The notes under the pieces are model-generated. The model was not told where the DNA came from, did no database searches, and was given only the letters and a program-made list of their open reading frames with translations. From Stenotrophomonas rhizophila (GTDB lineage: Bacteria; Pseudomonadota; Gammaproteobacteria; Xanthomonadales; Xanthomonadaceae), in the NCBI RefSeq assembly GCF_003751305.1, contig NZ_RJKV01000001.1, forward strand, positions 1,221,586 to 1,285,585: DNA of 64,000 nt, in the 5' to 3' direction. Below are positions 10,128-18,554 of the stretch, one piece after another. Each line of letters opens with the position of its first letter. Position 1 is the first letter of the stretch. A program made the translations under genes and the position numbers.

Positions 10128-10164
10128 GCCAAGTGACGAATGGCGGTCGCCAAGGGACGGGTGG
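10128..10164 (+). promoter_or_regulatory. Candidate LytTR-type direct repeat upstream of rpfD
   Basis: Two 16-base repeats, GCCAAGTGACGAATGG (10128-10143) and GCCAAGGGACGGGTGG (10149-10164), lie exactly 21 bases apart, 20 bases before the rpfD start. Direct repeats about two helical turns apart are the usual binding arrangement of LytTR domains such as AgrA. The reverse complement of the first repeat contains CCATTCGTC, close to the AlgR box CCGTTCGTC. A 15-base core of repeat 1 recurs at 62614. Binding by RpfD or another LytTR protein is inferred, not shown. Confidence 0.45.
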
Positions 10165-10183
10165 GGCGCACTACCATGCGGGG

Positions 10184-11092
10184 ATGAGACACCCTGACGA
10201 CCCTTTGCAAATGGATGATTCAATGGCGAACGGACGTGCCGCGCGGTGGCGACCGGGTGCGCGGATGCTGGTGTGGTCGGTGATCCTGCTGACCACCGCG
10301 GTAGCCAATGCGCTGGTGGAAGTGATGGATGCGGGTCGCCGTGGCGAAGACCTGGGGCTGTGGCAGCCGATGATCTGGGAGCTGAGCAGCGTCACGATGA
10401 TCCTGCTGACGCTGCCGGTCCTGTGGTGGGGCTGCCAGCGTTGGCCGTTGCACACCGATACCTGGAAACGACGGCTGCCGCTGTATCTGTTGGCCAGCGT
10501 GGCGTGGTCGCTGGTGCATGTCACCGGGATGATGGGGCTGCGCCATCTCGCCTATGCCGCGCTCGGCTACCACTACCAGGACGATGCCACCTGGCCGGTA
10601 CGCCTGTTGTACGAGTACCTCAAGGATGTCCGTGCCTTCTTCACCTTCGTGGCGATCGAGCACTTCTTCAGCTGGTTCGGGCGGCGCCGGCAGGGCGAAG
10701 CGCATCTGCTGGCCGCGCCGGACGATGCTCCCCCGGTGGACGCCGTGGAGCGTCCGGAGCGGTTCCTGGTGCGCAAGCTGGGCCGCGACTTCCTGGTCGC
10801 CACCGGTGATATCGAGTACGCCCAGGCCGCGGGCAACTACGTCAATCTGCGGGTGCGCGGGCACGATTACCCGCTGCGCAGCACCATGGCGGCGCTGGAA
10901 GAGCGACTGGATCCGGGGATCTTCGTGCGTGCCCACCGCAGCTGGCTGGTGAACGTGCGGCACCTGGTCTCGATCGAGCCGCTGGACGGGGGCGAGGCCC
11001 TGCTGCACATGGACGATGGCGGCCGGGTGCCGTGCAGCCGCCGCCAGCTGCCCTCGTTCCGGCAGGCGCTGGCCGTGCAGGGGGCGGCGTGA
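10184..11092 (+). CDS. rpfD: Membrane-anchored LytTR transcriptional regulator RpfD
   Basis: A 302-residue protein. The first half has about four hydrophobic segments (for example MLVWSVILLTTAVANALVEV and LPLYLLASVAWSLVHVTGMM). The C-terminal 100 residues form a LytTR DNA-binding domain, with IEYAQAAGNYVNLRVRG, the RAHRSWLVNV motif and CSRRQLP. The position, shortly before prfB-lysS-rpfG, agrees with rpfD of Xanthomonas. ATGs at 10211 and 10223 are alternative starts; none has a strong ribosome site. A phased direct repeat just upstream suggests LytTR-type control. Confidence 0.85.
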   Translation: MRHPDDPLQMDDSMANGRAARWRPGARMLVWSVILLTTAVANALVEVMDAGRRGEDLGLWQPMIWELSSVTMILLTLPVLWWGCQRWPLHTDTWKRRLPLYLLASVAWSLVHVTGMMGLRHLAYAALGYHYQDDATWPVRLLYEYLKDVRAFFTFVAIEHFFSWFGRRRQGEAHLLAAPDDAPPVDAVERPERFLVRKLGRDFLVATGDIEYAQAAGNYVNLRVRGHDYPLRSTMAALEERLDPGIFVRAHRSWLVNVRHLVSIEPLDGGEALLHMDDGGRVPCSRRQLPSFRQALAVQGAA

Positions 11093-11122
11093 GGTCAATG
11101 CGCACGGGGGCCGGCACCCCGC

Positions 11123-11142
11123 GGGCTTGGCCGGGCAAGCCC
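11123..11142 (+). terminator. Stem-loop after rpfD
   Basis: GGGCTTG and CAAGCCC pair across a six-base loop in the rpfD-prfB gap. There is no T-run, so termination is uncertain. Confidence 0.35.
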
Positions 11143-11189
11143 CGGATAGGCTATGATGGACAGTCTTTTCGCATGCATTAATCGCCGAC

Positions 11190-12315
11190 ATGATCGAGCT
11201 CAATCCTGTCCGCCAGCGCATCACCGATCTCACCGATCGCGTGCTCTCGCTCAGGGGGTATCTTTGACTACGACGCCAAGAAAGAGCGTCTGGAAGAAGT
11301 AACCCGGGAACTGGAAAACCCGGATATCTGGAACAACGCCGAGTACGCCCAGAACCTTGGCCGCGAACGCGCCAATCTGGAGAAGACCGTCGGCGGCATC
11401 GCCACGATCCTCGACGGCCTGACCGAGTCGGGCGAACTGCTGGAACTGGCCGAAAGCGAACAGGACGAAGAAACCGCCCTGGCCGTGGTCAGTGATCTGG
11501 ACAAGTACCAGAAGCACGTCGAACAGCTGGAATTCCAGCGCATGTTCTCCGGGCAGATGGATACTGCGGCGGCCTTCGTCGACATCCAGGCCGGTGCCGG
11601 CGGTACCGAAGCCCAGGACTGGGCCGAAATCCTGCTGCGCATGTACCTGCGCTGGTGCGAATCGCGTGGCTGGAAGACCGAGCTGATGGAAGTCTCCGGC
11701 GGCGACGTCGCAGGCATCAAGTCGGCCACGCTGCGCGTGGAAGGCGATTACGCCTATGGCTGGCTGAAGACCGAAACCGGCGTGCACCGGCTGGTGCGCA
11801 AGTCGCCGTTCGATTCGGACAACCGCCGCCACACCAGCTTCACCTCGGTGTTCGTGTCGCCGGAAGTCGACGACAACATCGAAATCGACATCAACCCGGC
11901 CGACCTGCGTACCGATGTGTACCGCTCCTCCGGCGCGGGTGGTCAGCACGTCAACAAGACCGAATCGGCGGTGCGTATCACGCACATCCCGACCAACACG
12001 GTCGTGGCCTGCCAGACCGGCCGCAGCCAGCACCAGAACCGCGACAACGCGATGAAGATGCTGGCCGCCAAGCTCTACGAGCTGGAAATCCAGAAGCGCA
12101 ACGCCGAGCGCGACGCGGTGGAAGCCACCAAGTCCGACATCGGCTGGGGCAGCCAGATCCGCAACTACGTGCTCGACCAGAGCCGTATCAAGGACCTGCG
12201 CACCGGCATCGAACGCTCCGATACGCAGAAGGTGCTGGATGGCGACCTCGACGAATTCGTCGAAGCCAGCCTGAAGTCCGGCCTGGCCGTGGGTGCCAAA
12301 CGCACCGACGCCTGA
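11190..12315 (+). CDS. prfB: Peptide chain release factor 2 (programmed +1 frameshift)
   Basis: RF2 ends translation at UGA and UAA. The gene is read in two frames. Codons 1-25 run from the ATG at 11190 to an in-frame TGA at 11265. After a +1 shift the reading continues at GAC (11266) to the stop at 12315, giving 374 residues. The recognition tripeptide SPF (KSPFDS) and the catalytic GGQ (GAGGQHVNK) are both present. Reading only the long downstream frame would miss the N-terminal part. lysS follows after 126 bases, as in many proteobacteria. Confidence 0.96.
11253..11268 (+). promoter_or_regulatory. Autoregulatory +1 frameshift site of prfB
   Basis: The run AGGGGGTATCTTTGAC has all the known parts: an internal Shine-Dalgarno-like AGGGGG, three bases of spacing, the slippery CTT codon, and the TGA stop followed by C. 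Low RF2 activity lengthens the pause at TGA and favours the shift, so RF2 controls its own synthesis. Confidence 0.95.
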
Positions 12316-12441
12316 CCGTCGGGGCCGCCACGTGCGGCCCCGATCCGTTGTGCCCGGGCCACGCCCGGTTTCGCATTCCGCCCCGACCATCGGCATGATG
12401 GCGGGGACCGTACCTCCCCCCGACATACATAGACCCACGCC

Positions 12442-13959
12442 ATGAACGATCAGACCGCCGCGCCGCAGCCCCCCGTCGACGAGAACAGCCTCATCGCCGA
12501 GCGCCGCGCGAAACTGACCGCCCTGCGCGGGCAGGGCATCGCCTACCCGAACGATTTCCGCCGCGAGCATTTCGCCGGCACCCTGCAGGCCGAGTTCGCC
12601 GATGCAGAACAGTGGACCGCCGAAGCACTGGAAGCCAGTGACCGCCAGGTCAAGATGGCCGGCCGCCTGATGGCCAAGCGCGTGATGGGCAAGGCCAGCT
12701 TCGCCCAGATCCAGGACGAGTCCGGCCGCATCCAGCTGTTCCTGCAGGGCAGCACCCTGGGTGAGGCCTACACCGCCTTCAAGGGCTGGGACGTGGGTGA
12801 CATCATCGCCGTGGAGGGTGGGCTGACCCGCACCAAGACCGGTGAGCTGTCGGTCAAGGCCACCAGCATCCGCCTGCTGACCAAGTCGCTGCGCCCGCTG
12901 CCGGACAAGTGGCATGGCCTGGCCGACGTGGAGCAGCGCTACCGCCAGCGCTACGTCGATCTGATTGTGACCCCGGAGTCGCGCGAGGTGTTCATCAAGC
13001 GCTCGCGGATCATCCGCGCCATGCGCGCCTGGCTGGACAACCGCGACTTCCTGGAAGTCGAAACGCCGATGATGCATTACATCCCCGGCGGCGCCACGGC
13101 CAAGCCGTTCACCACCCACCACAACGCGTTGGACCTGGACCTGTACCTGCGCGTGGCCCCGGAGCTGTACCTCAAGCGCCTGGTCGTGGGTGGGCTGGAG
13201 CGCGTGTACGAGATCAACCGCAACTTCCGCAATGAAGGCGTCAGCACCCGCCACAACCCGGAATTCACCATGATGGAGCTGTACGAGGCCTACGCCACGT
13301 ACACCGAAGTGATGGACCTGACCGAAGGCGTCATCCGTGACGTGGCCAGCAAGGTGCTGGGCACCACCACGGTGGAATGGGACGGCGCCACGATCGATCT
13401 GGCCCCGGCCTTCCGCCGTTGGCGCATGGACGAGGCGGTGCGTCACCACAACCCGGAGATCAGTGCGGCCGACTGCACCGATCGCGATGCGCTGGTGGCC
13501 CATTGCGAGCGCCTGAAGATCCGCATCAAGCCGTCCTATGGCTGGGGCAAGCTGCTGCTGGAGATCTTTGAAGCCACGGTCGAACACACCTTGATCCAGC
13601 CGACCTTCATTACCGACCACCCGGTGGAAGTCTCGCCGCTGGCCCGTGCCAATGATGACCAGCCGGGCTATACCGACCGCTTCGAGCTGTTCATCAACGG
13701 CAAGGAGCTGGCCAACGGCTTCTCCGAGCTGAATGATCCGGAAGACCAGGCGGCCCGTTTCCAGGCCCAGGTCACGGCGAAGGAGGGCGGTGATGACGAG
13801 GCCATGCATTACGACGCCGATTACATCCGCGCGCTGGAGTACGGCATGGCGCCGACCGGCGGCCTGGGCATCGGTATCGACCGGCTGGTGATGCTGCTCA
13901 CCGGCAGCAGCTCGATCCGTGACGTGTTGCTGTTCCCGTATATGCGTCCCGAAAACTGA
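12442..13959 (+). CDS. lysS: Lysyl-tRNA synthetase (class II)
   Basis: A 505-residue class II synthetase that charges tRNA-Lys. An N-terminal OB-fold anticodon-binding domain (about 60-160, with [19 protein letters not shown]) precedes the catalytic core. Motif 2 is at [20 protein letters not shown], and motif 3 is at [21 protein letters not shown] near the C-terminus. Length is normal for the family. It lies between prfB and rpfG, the order seen in Xanthomonas. Confidence 0.97.
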   Translation: MNDQTAAPQPPVDENSLIAERRAKLTALRGQGIAYPNDFRREHFAGTLQAEFADAEQWTAEALEASDRQVKMAGRLMAKRVMGKASFAQIQDESGRIQLFLQGSTLGEAYTAFKGWDVGDIIAVEGGLTRTKTGELSVKATSIRLLTKSLRPLPDKWHGLADVEQRYRQRYVDLIVTPESREVFIKRSRIIRAMRAWLDNRDFLEVETPMMHYIPGGATAKPFTTHHNALDLDLYLRVAPELYLKRLVVGGLERVYEINRNFRNEGVSTRHNPEFTMMELYEAYATYTEVMDLTEGVIRDVASKVLGTTTVEWDGATIDLAPAFRRWRMDEAVRHHNPEISAADCTDRDALVAHCERLKIRIKPSYGWGKLLLEIFEATVEHTLIQPTFITDHPVEVSPLARANDDQPGYTDRFELFINGKELANGFSELNDPEDQAARFQAQVTAKEGGDDEAMHYDADYIRALEYGMAPTGGLGIGIDRLVMLLTGSSSIRDVLLFPYMRPEN

Positions 13960-13968
13960 GACGTACGT

Positions 13969-13993
13969 CCGGGCGTGCTTGGGGCACGTCCGG
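13969..13993 (+). terminator. Stem-loop after lysS
   Basis: CCGGGCGTGC pairs with GCACGTCCGG (one G-T pair) across a five-base loop, ten bases after the lysS stop. It lacks a T-run. It probably marks the end of the prfB-lysS unit before rpfG. Confidence 0.45.
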
Positions 13994-14160
13994 ATGGGGG
14001 TTCCGCTCCCGTGGCCGCGCGAGTATGGTTTCTGCGTGGCCTTAGCCAGGTGCTATGGCGTGATGGCCACGGACCATGACGGGTTGCAGGAGGTGCCTAC
14101 ACTGGCATCACACTGTGACGACGATCATGAACTGGGGTGTTCATGACGGGAGGCGGACCC

Positions 14161-15300
14161 ATGCAAGGTGCCAGTGTCCAGAGCGGCGGAGTATCCTCTC
14201 CGCAGCATGTTCCAGTGTGGTCAAGGAAGAAGGCAGAAGCAGCCTTGAATATTGTCATCGTTGACGATCAGACGTCCGCGCGTACCATGCTGCGCCATGT
14301 CATTGAGGACATTGCGCCGGAATTGTCCGTGCACGACTTCGGCGATCCACTGACGGCGCTCGCCTGGTGCGAGTCGCATGCCGTGGATCTGCTGTTGCTC
14401 GATTACCGCATGCCGGAGATGGATGGGCTGGAGTTTGCCCGCCGTTTCCGTCGCCTGCCCAAGCACCGTGACATCCCGGTGATCCTGATTACCGTGGTCG
14501 GCGACGAGCCGATCCGCCAAGCCGCGCTGGAAGCCGGCGTGATCGACTTCCTGGTCAAGCCGATCCGCCCGCGCGAACTGCGTGCGCGCTGCTACAACCT
14601 GTTGCAGCTGCGCCAGCAGTCGGAGAACGTCAAGCAACGCGCGCTGTCGCTGGAGCAGCGCCTGCTGGCCAGCATGCACGAGGTGGAAGAGCGCGAGCGC
14701 GAAACGCTCTCGCGGCTGGCGCGTGCGATCGAGTTCCGTGATGCCGGCACCAGCGCCTACCTGGAGCGCATGGCGCACGTGGCCGGCCTGATCGCCGAGC
14801 AGCTCGGGCTGCCGGAGGAAGAGGTCAAGCTGATCGAGATGGCCGCGCCGCTGCACGACATGGGCAAGATCGCCATTCCCGACGCCGTGCTGCTCAAGCA
14901 GGGCAAGTTGAACGATGAGGAGCAGGCGATCATGCGCCGGCACCCGCGCATCGGCTACGAACTGTTGAGTGGCAGCCAGAATCGTTTCATCCAGGTGGGC
15001 GCGCTGATCGCGCTGCGTCACCACGAGCGGTACGACGGCAGCGGTTACCCGGATGGGCTGGTCGGTGACGCCATTCCGCTGGAAGCGCGCATCGTGGCCG
15101 TGGCCGATGTCTTCGATGCACTTATCTCACCGCGTCCGTACAAGGAAGCATGGACCATGGAAGCCACGCTGGCCTATCTGTACGCCCAGCGTGGACGGTT
15201 GTTCGATCCGCGCTGCGTCGATGCCCTGATGCGCGGCCGTCTCCAGCTCGAGGACATCTGCGCACAGCACTCCACCGCGTCATCCCGCCCGGGGATGTGA
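14161..15300 (+). CDS. rpfG: Response regulator RpfG, cyclic-di-GMP phosphodiesterase (REC + HD-GYP)
   Basis: A 379-residue two-domain protein. The receiver domain (about 30-150) has acidic residues at VDD and the phosphoacceptor Asp81 in LLLLDYRMPEMDG, plus the lysine in FLVKPIRP. The C-terminal HD-GYP domain has LHDMGKIAIPD, the HHERYDGSGYPDG motif and AVADVFDAL. It is the partner of RpfC and degrades c-di-GMP when the DSF signal is sensed. I chose the ATG at 14161 because GGGAGG lies eight bases upstream and the length then matches Xanthomonas RpfG; GTG 14137 and ATG 14143 are alternatives. rpfC follows one base after the stop. Confidence 0.95.
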   Translation: MQGASVQSGGVSSPQHVPVWSRKKAEAALNIVIVDDQTSARTMLRHVIEDIAPELSVHDFGDPLTALAWCESHAVDLLLLDYRMPEMDGLEFARRFRRLPKHRDIPVILITVVGDEPIRQAALEAGVIDFLVKPIRPRELRARCYNLLQLRQQSENVKQRALSLEQRLLASMHEVEERERETLSRLARAIEFRDAGTSAYLERMAHVAGLIAEQLGLPEEEVKLIEMAAPLHDMGKIAIPDAVLLKQGKLNDEEQAIMRRHPRIGYELLSGSQNRFIQVGALIALRHHERYDGSGYPDGLVGDAIPLEARIVAVADVFDALISPRPYKEAWTMEATLAYLYAQRGRLFDPRCVDALMRGRLQLEDICAQHSTASSRPGM

Positions 15301-15301
15301 T

Positions 15302-17476
15302 ATGCGCCGTCTGTACCCGCGCCTGAAGCAACGTCTGGCGCAACGCCCGGATTCCGAGCATGGCCAGGCGATCGTCCGGATCGCGCTGATCACGGTGATC
15401 CTGCTGTATGTCCTCATGCCCGGCCCGCGCCATGACCTGCCGTCGGCGCAGTACCACGGCGTGCTGGCGATCGTATTGACCGGGCTGACCCTGTCGCTGG
15501 GCCTGTTTGGTTGGCTGCTCTGGCGGCCGGGGCGCTCGGACCCACGGCGCGTGGCCGGCATGCTGGCTGATTACGGCCTGATCGCGGCAGGCATGGTGCA
15601 GATGGGCGAGCCGCTGGCCTGGGTCTACATCGTGGTGATGTGGGTGACCGTCGGCAACGGCATGCGGTTCGGCAACAACTATCTTTACGTGGCCGTGGCG
15701 ATGGCCATGGTGAGTTTCGGCTGTACCGCGCTGCTGACGCCGTACTGGGGGCAGAACGCACGCCTGGCGTTCGGTCTGTGGCTGGGCCTGGCCGCGGTGC
15801 CACTGTATTTCTCCACGCTGCTGCGCCAGCTGACCCGGACCATGGCCGAGGCACGCCGTGCCAACGAGGCCAAGAGCCGCTTCCTGGCCAACATGAGCCA
15901 CGAGTTCCGCACGCCGCTCAACGGCCTGTCCGGCATGACCGAAGTGTTGGCCACCACCAAGCTGGATGAAGAGCAGCGCGAGTGCGTCAACACCATCCAG
16001 GCCTCCTCACGCAGCCTGTTGGCGCTGGTGGAGGAGGTGCTGGACATCTCGGCCATCGAAGCCGGCAAGCTGCGCGTCAACGCCGAGGATTTCGCGCTGG
16101 CCGATGTGATCCAGGCCATCGGCCTGATCCTGCTGCCACAGGCGAAGGGCAAGCGGCTGGACTACCGGGTCAAGGTGGCCGAGACCGTGCCGCCGCTGCT
16201 GCGCGGTGACGTCGGGCACCTGCGCCAGGTCCTGCTCAACCTGGCCGGCAACGCGGTCAAGTTCACCGACCATGGTCGGGTCGAAATCCGGGTGAGCGTG
16301 CTCAACGCCGAATCCAACGGCGGCGTGCGGCTGCGCTTCGATATCCTGGATACCGGCATCGGCGTCGCCGCTGAAATGCGCCCGCGTCTGTTCGAAGCGT
16401 TCGAGCAGGCCGATGTCAGCATGGCCCGTCGCCACGAAGGCACCGGCCTGGGCACGACCATCGCCAAGGGCCTGGTCGAGGCCATGGGCGGAGAGATCGG
16501 CTACGAGGACCATCCACCGCAGGGCAGCCACTTCTGGTTCGAGGTGCCGTTCGCGCCGCCCCGCGTGCCGCTGGGCACGGTCACCCCCGCCCTGGTCGGC
16601 GATGGGCTGCCGGACAGCAGCGGTAATGTGATCGCGTTTGCCGACCCGTTCCTGCGCCATCGTGCCCGCGTGCGCAGCATGCAGATCCTCGTCGCTGATG
16701 ATCACGAGGCCAACCGCATGGTGCTGCAGCGGCTGCTGCAGAAGGCCGGCCACAAGGTGTTGTGCGTCAATGGCGGCGAAGCGGTGCTCGATGCGATGGC
16801 CGAGAGCGACTTCGATGCGGCCATTGTGGACCTGCACATGCCCGGCATGAGCGGCCTGGACATGCTCAAGGAACTGCGGGTGATGCAGGCTGGCGGTGGG
16901 CCACGCACGCCGGTGCTGGTCCTCAGCGCCGACGTGACACCCGAAGCGATCCAGCGCTGCACCCAGGCCGGTGCGCACACCTTCCTGGCCAAGCCGGTGG
17001 TCGCGGTGCGGCTGCTGGACGTGCTGGCCGACATCGCCTCCAACGGCCAGCTCAAGGCCAGCGCACCGATCGTGCGCACCGCCACCGCCCTGGATGGCGT
17101 GCTCGATCCGGGCGTGCTGGACGAGCTTGCCTCGCTGGGCATGGGCGATGGCTTCGAGCGCGAGTTCATCCGCCAATGCCTGGCCGACGCCGAACAGTGC
17201 ATCGGTGTGGCGCTGGCCGATGGCGAGCGCGGCGACTGGGTGCACTTCCGCGAGCAGGCGCATGCGATCAAGGGCGTGGCCAGCAACCTGGGCCTGGTCC
17301 GCGTGGCGAACCGTGCGGGCGATCTGATGCGCATGGCTGACTGGCAGCTCAAGAGCGAGTGGCGCCAGCGCATGACCCTGCTCCAGACAGGCATCAAGGA
17401 AGGTCGCCAGGCACTGGATGCACGCGCCCAGCGCAAGGCGCAGGGGCAGGCCGACGACGGCGGCGACATGCGCTGA
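15302..17476 (+). CDS. rpfC: Hybrid sensor histidine kinase RpfC (DSF receptor)
   Basis: A 724-residue membrane kinase. Five to six hydrophobic segments fill residues 24-174. A short N-terminal tail carries SEH at residues 18-20; the matching glutamate is reported to matter for signal sensing in Xanthomonas. Then come a HisKA domain with His200 ([12 protein letters not shown]), an ATPase domain ([27 protein letters not shown]), a receiver ([12 protein letters not shown]) and a C-terminal Hpt domain with histidine in [11 protein letters not shown]. It directs phosphate to RpfG and also restrains RpfF. No rpfH gene separates it from rpfG, unlike X. campestris. Confidence 0.95.
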   Translation: MRRLYPRLKQRLAQRPDSEHGQAIVRIALITVILLYVLMPGPRHDLPSAQYHGVLAIVLTGLTLSLGLFGWLLWRPGRSDPRRVAGMLADYGLIAAGMVQMGEPLAWVYIVVMWVTVGNGMRFGNNYLYVAVAMAMVSFGCTALLTPYWGQNARLAFGLWLGLAAVPLYFSTLLRQLTRTMAEARRANEAKSRFLANMSHEFRTPLNGLSGMTEVLATTKLDEEQRECVNTIQASSRSLLALVEEVLDISAIEAGKLRVNAEDFALADVIQAIGLILLPQAKGKRLDYRVKVAETVPPLLRGDVGHLRQVLLNLAGNAVKFTDHGRVEIRVSVLNAESNGGVRLRFDILDTGIGVAAEMRPRLFEAFEQADVSMARRHEGTGLGTTIAKGLVEAMGGEIGYEDHPPQGSHFWFEVPFAPPRVPLGTVTPALVGDGLPDSSGNVIAFADPFLRHRARVRSMQILVADDHEANRMVLQRLLQKAGHKVLCVNGGEAVLDAMAESDFDAAIVDLHMPGMSGLDMLKELRVMQAGGGPRTPVLVLSADVTPEAIQRCTQAGAHTFLAKPVVAVRLLDVLADIASNGQLKASAPIVRTATALDGVLDPGVLDELASLGMGDGFEREFIRQCLADAEQCIGVALADGERGDWVHFREQAHAIKGVASNLGLVRVANRAGDLMRMADWQLKSEWRQRMTLLQTGIKEGRQALDARAQRKAQGQADDGGDMR

Positions 17477-17502
17477 AAAAAAGCCCGGCGGCAGCCGGGC
17501 TT
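17477..17502 (-). terminator. Intrinsic terminator of rpfF (between convergent rpfC and rpfF)
   Basis: AAGCCCGGC pairs with GCCGGGCTT across a four-base loop. On the minus strand it is followed by an uninterrupted T-run, which makes it a strong terminator for rpfF. Read from rpfC it has no T-run and is probably weaker. Confidence 0.85.
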
Positions 17503-17526
17503 GAACAACACAGGGGAGGGGAGGAC

Positions 17527-18396
17527 TCAGGCGACGTCGAGGGTGGCGCGGCGGGTCTGGGCCTTGATCAGGCGGTCCATGGTGCGCAGCGATTTGTCGC
17601 CCAGGGCGAGTGCGGAATCGACCCACACCTTGGTGATCTCCAGCAGTTCATCATAGCGCACGGCCTGGGCCAGATTGCGCGCGGCATTCATCGCCAGGTA
17701 CGAGTGCGGAATGCGCTGATGCTGACGGATCAGATCCTCGACCGCCTTGACGCCGTGGCCCTTGGGCACCAGCACGTCGACCACGCCCATCGCGTACATC
17801 TCTTCTGAGGAATACACGCGGCCGTCCAGGATGATCTTCTCGGCCAGCTGCGGGGCCACGCGCTTGCACAGGAACGAGTAGGCGCCCATGCCCGGGAACA
17901 GGCCGAACAGCACTTCCGGCAGGCCCATGCCGCAGCCTTCTTCGGCCACGATGGTGTGGCAGGCCAGCGCCATCTCCAAGCCGCCGCCGAGCGCGTCGCC
18001 CTGGATCAGCGCGATCGAGCGCACGTCGCCACCGAAGCCGGTGTGCAGGTGGTGCACGCCTTCCACGCAGCGCTGCGCGTAGGTCAGCAGGCGGTCGCGG
18101 TTGCCCTCGCGGATCAGCCGGGTGAACAGATCCAGATCGCCGCCCAGGTTGTAGGCGTTCGCATCGGAGGCCAGCACGAAGTGGCGCAGCTTGCCGCTGT
18201 TGCGTTCGGCGGGGGTGCGGGTGATCGCGCTCATGAAATTCCACATCTCATCGAGCATGTCCTTCCGGCAGCACGGGCGGATGCCGCTGGAGGCATCGGC
18301 ATGCATGTACAGCCAATGGGCATCGTCGTTGCCGGTGGTCGCGGTGCGGATGGTGGCGTAGCGATGATTGACGGGCAGCTTTTCAATGGTGCTCAT
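17527..18396 (-). CDS. rpfF: DSF synthase RpfF (enoyl-CoA hydratase/thioesterase fold)
   Basis: A 289-residue crotonase-fold enzyme that makes cis-2-unsaturated fatty acid signals from acyl-ACP. The two catalytic glutamates of the family are at Glu141 (ALGGGLEMALACHT) and Glu161 (GLPEVLFGLFPGMGAYSF), the same numbers as in X. campestris RpfF. The ATG at 18396 follows a GAGGAAAT ribosome site and gives the family length. From memory, the N-terminal 70 residues differ clearly from X. campestris RpfF, while the active-site half is close. A terminator separates it from the upstream rpfB, so it should have its own promoter in 18397-18496. Confidence 0.94.
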   Translation of the reverse strand: MSTIEKLPVNHRYATIRTATTGNDDAHWLYMHADASSGIRPCCRKDMLDEMWNFMSAITRTPAERNSGKLRHFVLASDANAYNLGGDLDLFTRLIREGNRDRLLTYAQRCVEGVHHLHTGFGGDVRSIALIQGDALGGGLEMALACHTIVAEEGCGMGLPEVLFGLFPGMGAYSFLCKRVAPQLAEKIILDGRVYSSEEMYAMGVVDVLVPKGHGVKAVEDLIRQHQRIPHSYLAMNAARNLAQAVRYDELLEITKVWVDSALALGDKSLRTMDRLIKAQTRRATLDVA

Positions 18397-18496
18397 GGCG
18401 ATTTCCTCGGAGGCTGGCCCGCTGGGAGGACGGTGGGCGGCGGGCCTGACGGGTCCACACGCCGCGATCCTACACCCCCGGCATCTCATGCAATGC

Positions 18497-18526
18497 AAAA
18501 GGCCCCCGCCGTTGCCGGCAGGGGCC
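18497..18526 (-). terminator. Intrinsic terminator of rpfB
   Basis: On the minus strand GGCCCC-(A)-GCCG type arms pair across TTGC/GCAA with one mismatch, followed by TTTT. It lies 28 bases after the rpfB stop and ahead of rpfF, arguing that rpfF is not simply read through from rpfB. Confidence 0.75.
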
Positions 18527-18554
18527 CTGTGAAGATGCAGCCGTTGGGGAACCG

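Noticed and set aside
11265..11267. Apparent nonsense mutation in prfB
   Set aside because: The TGA is part of the conserved programmed frameshift site, not damage.
12316..12441. Searched for a regulatory RNA or T-box-like leader before lysS
   Set aside because: No conserved structure was visible beyond GC-rich runs, and T-box leaders are not expected in this group.
11251..13809. 852-codon open frame on the - strand opposite prfB and lysS
   Set aside because: It runs across two well-identified genes and their gap, with low-complexity composition, so it is a shadow.
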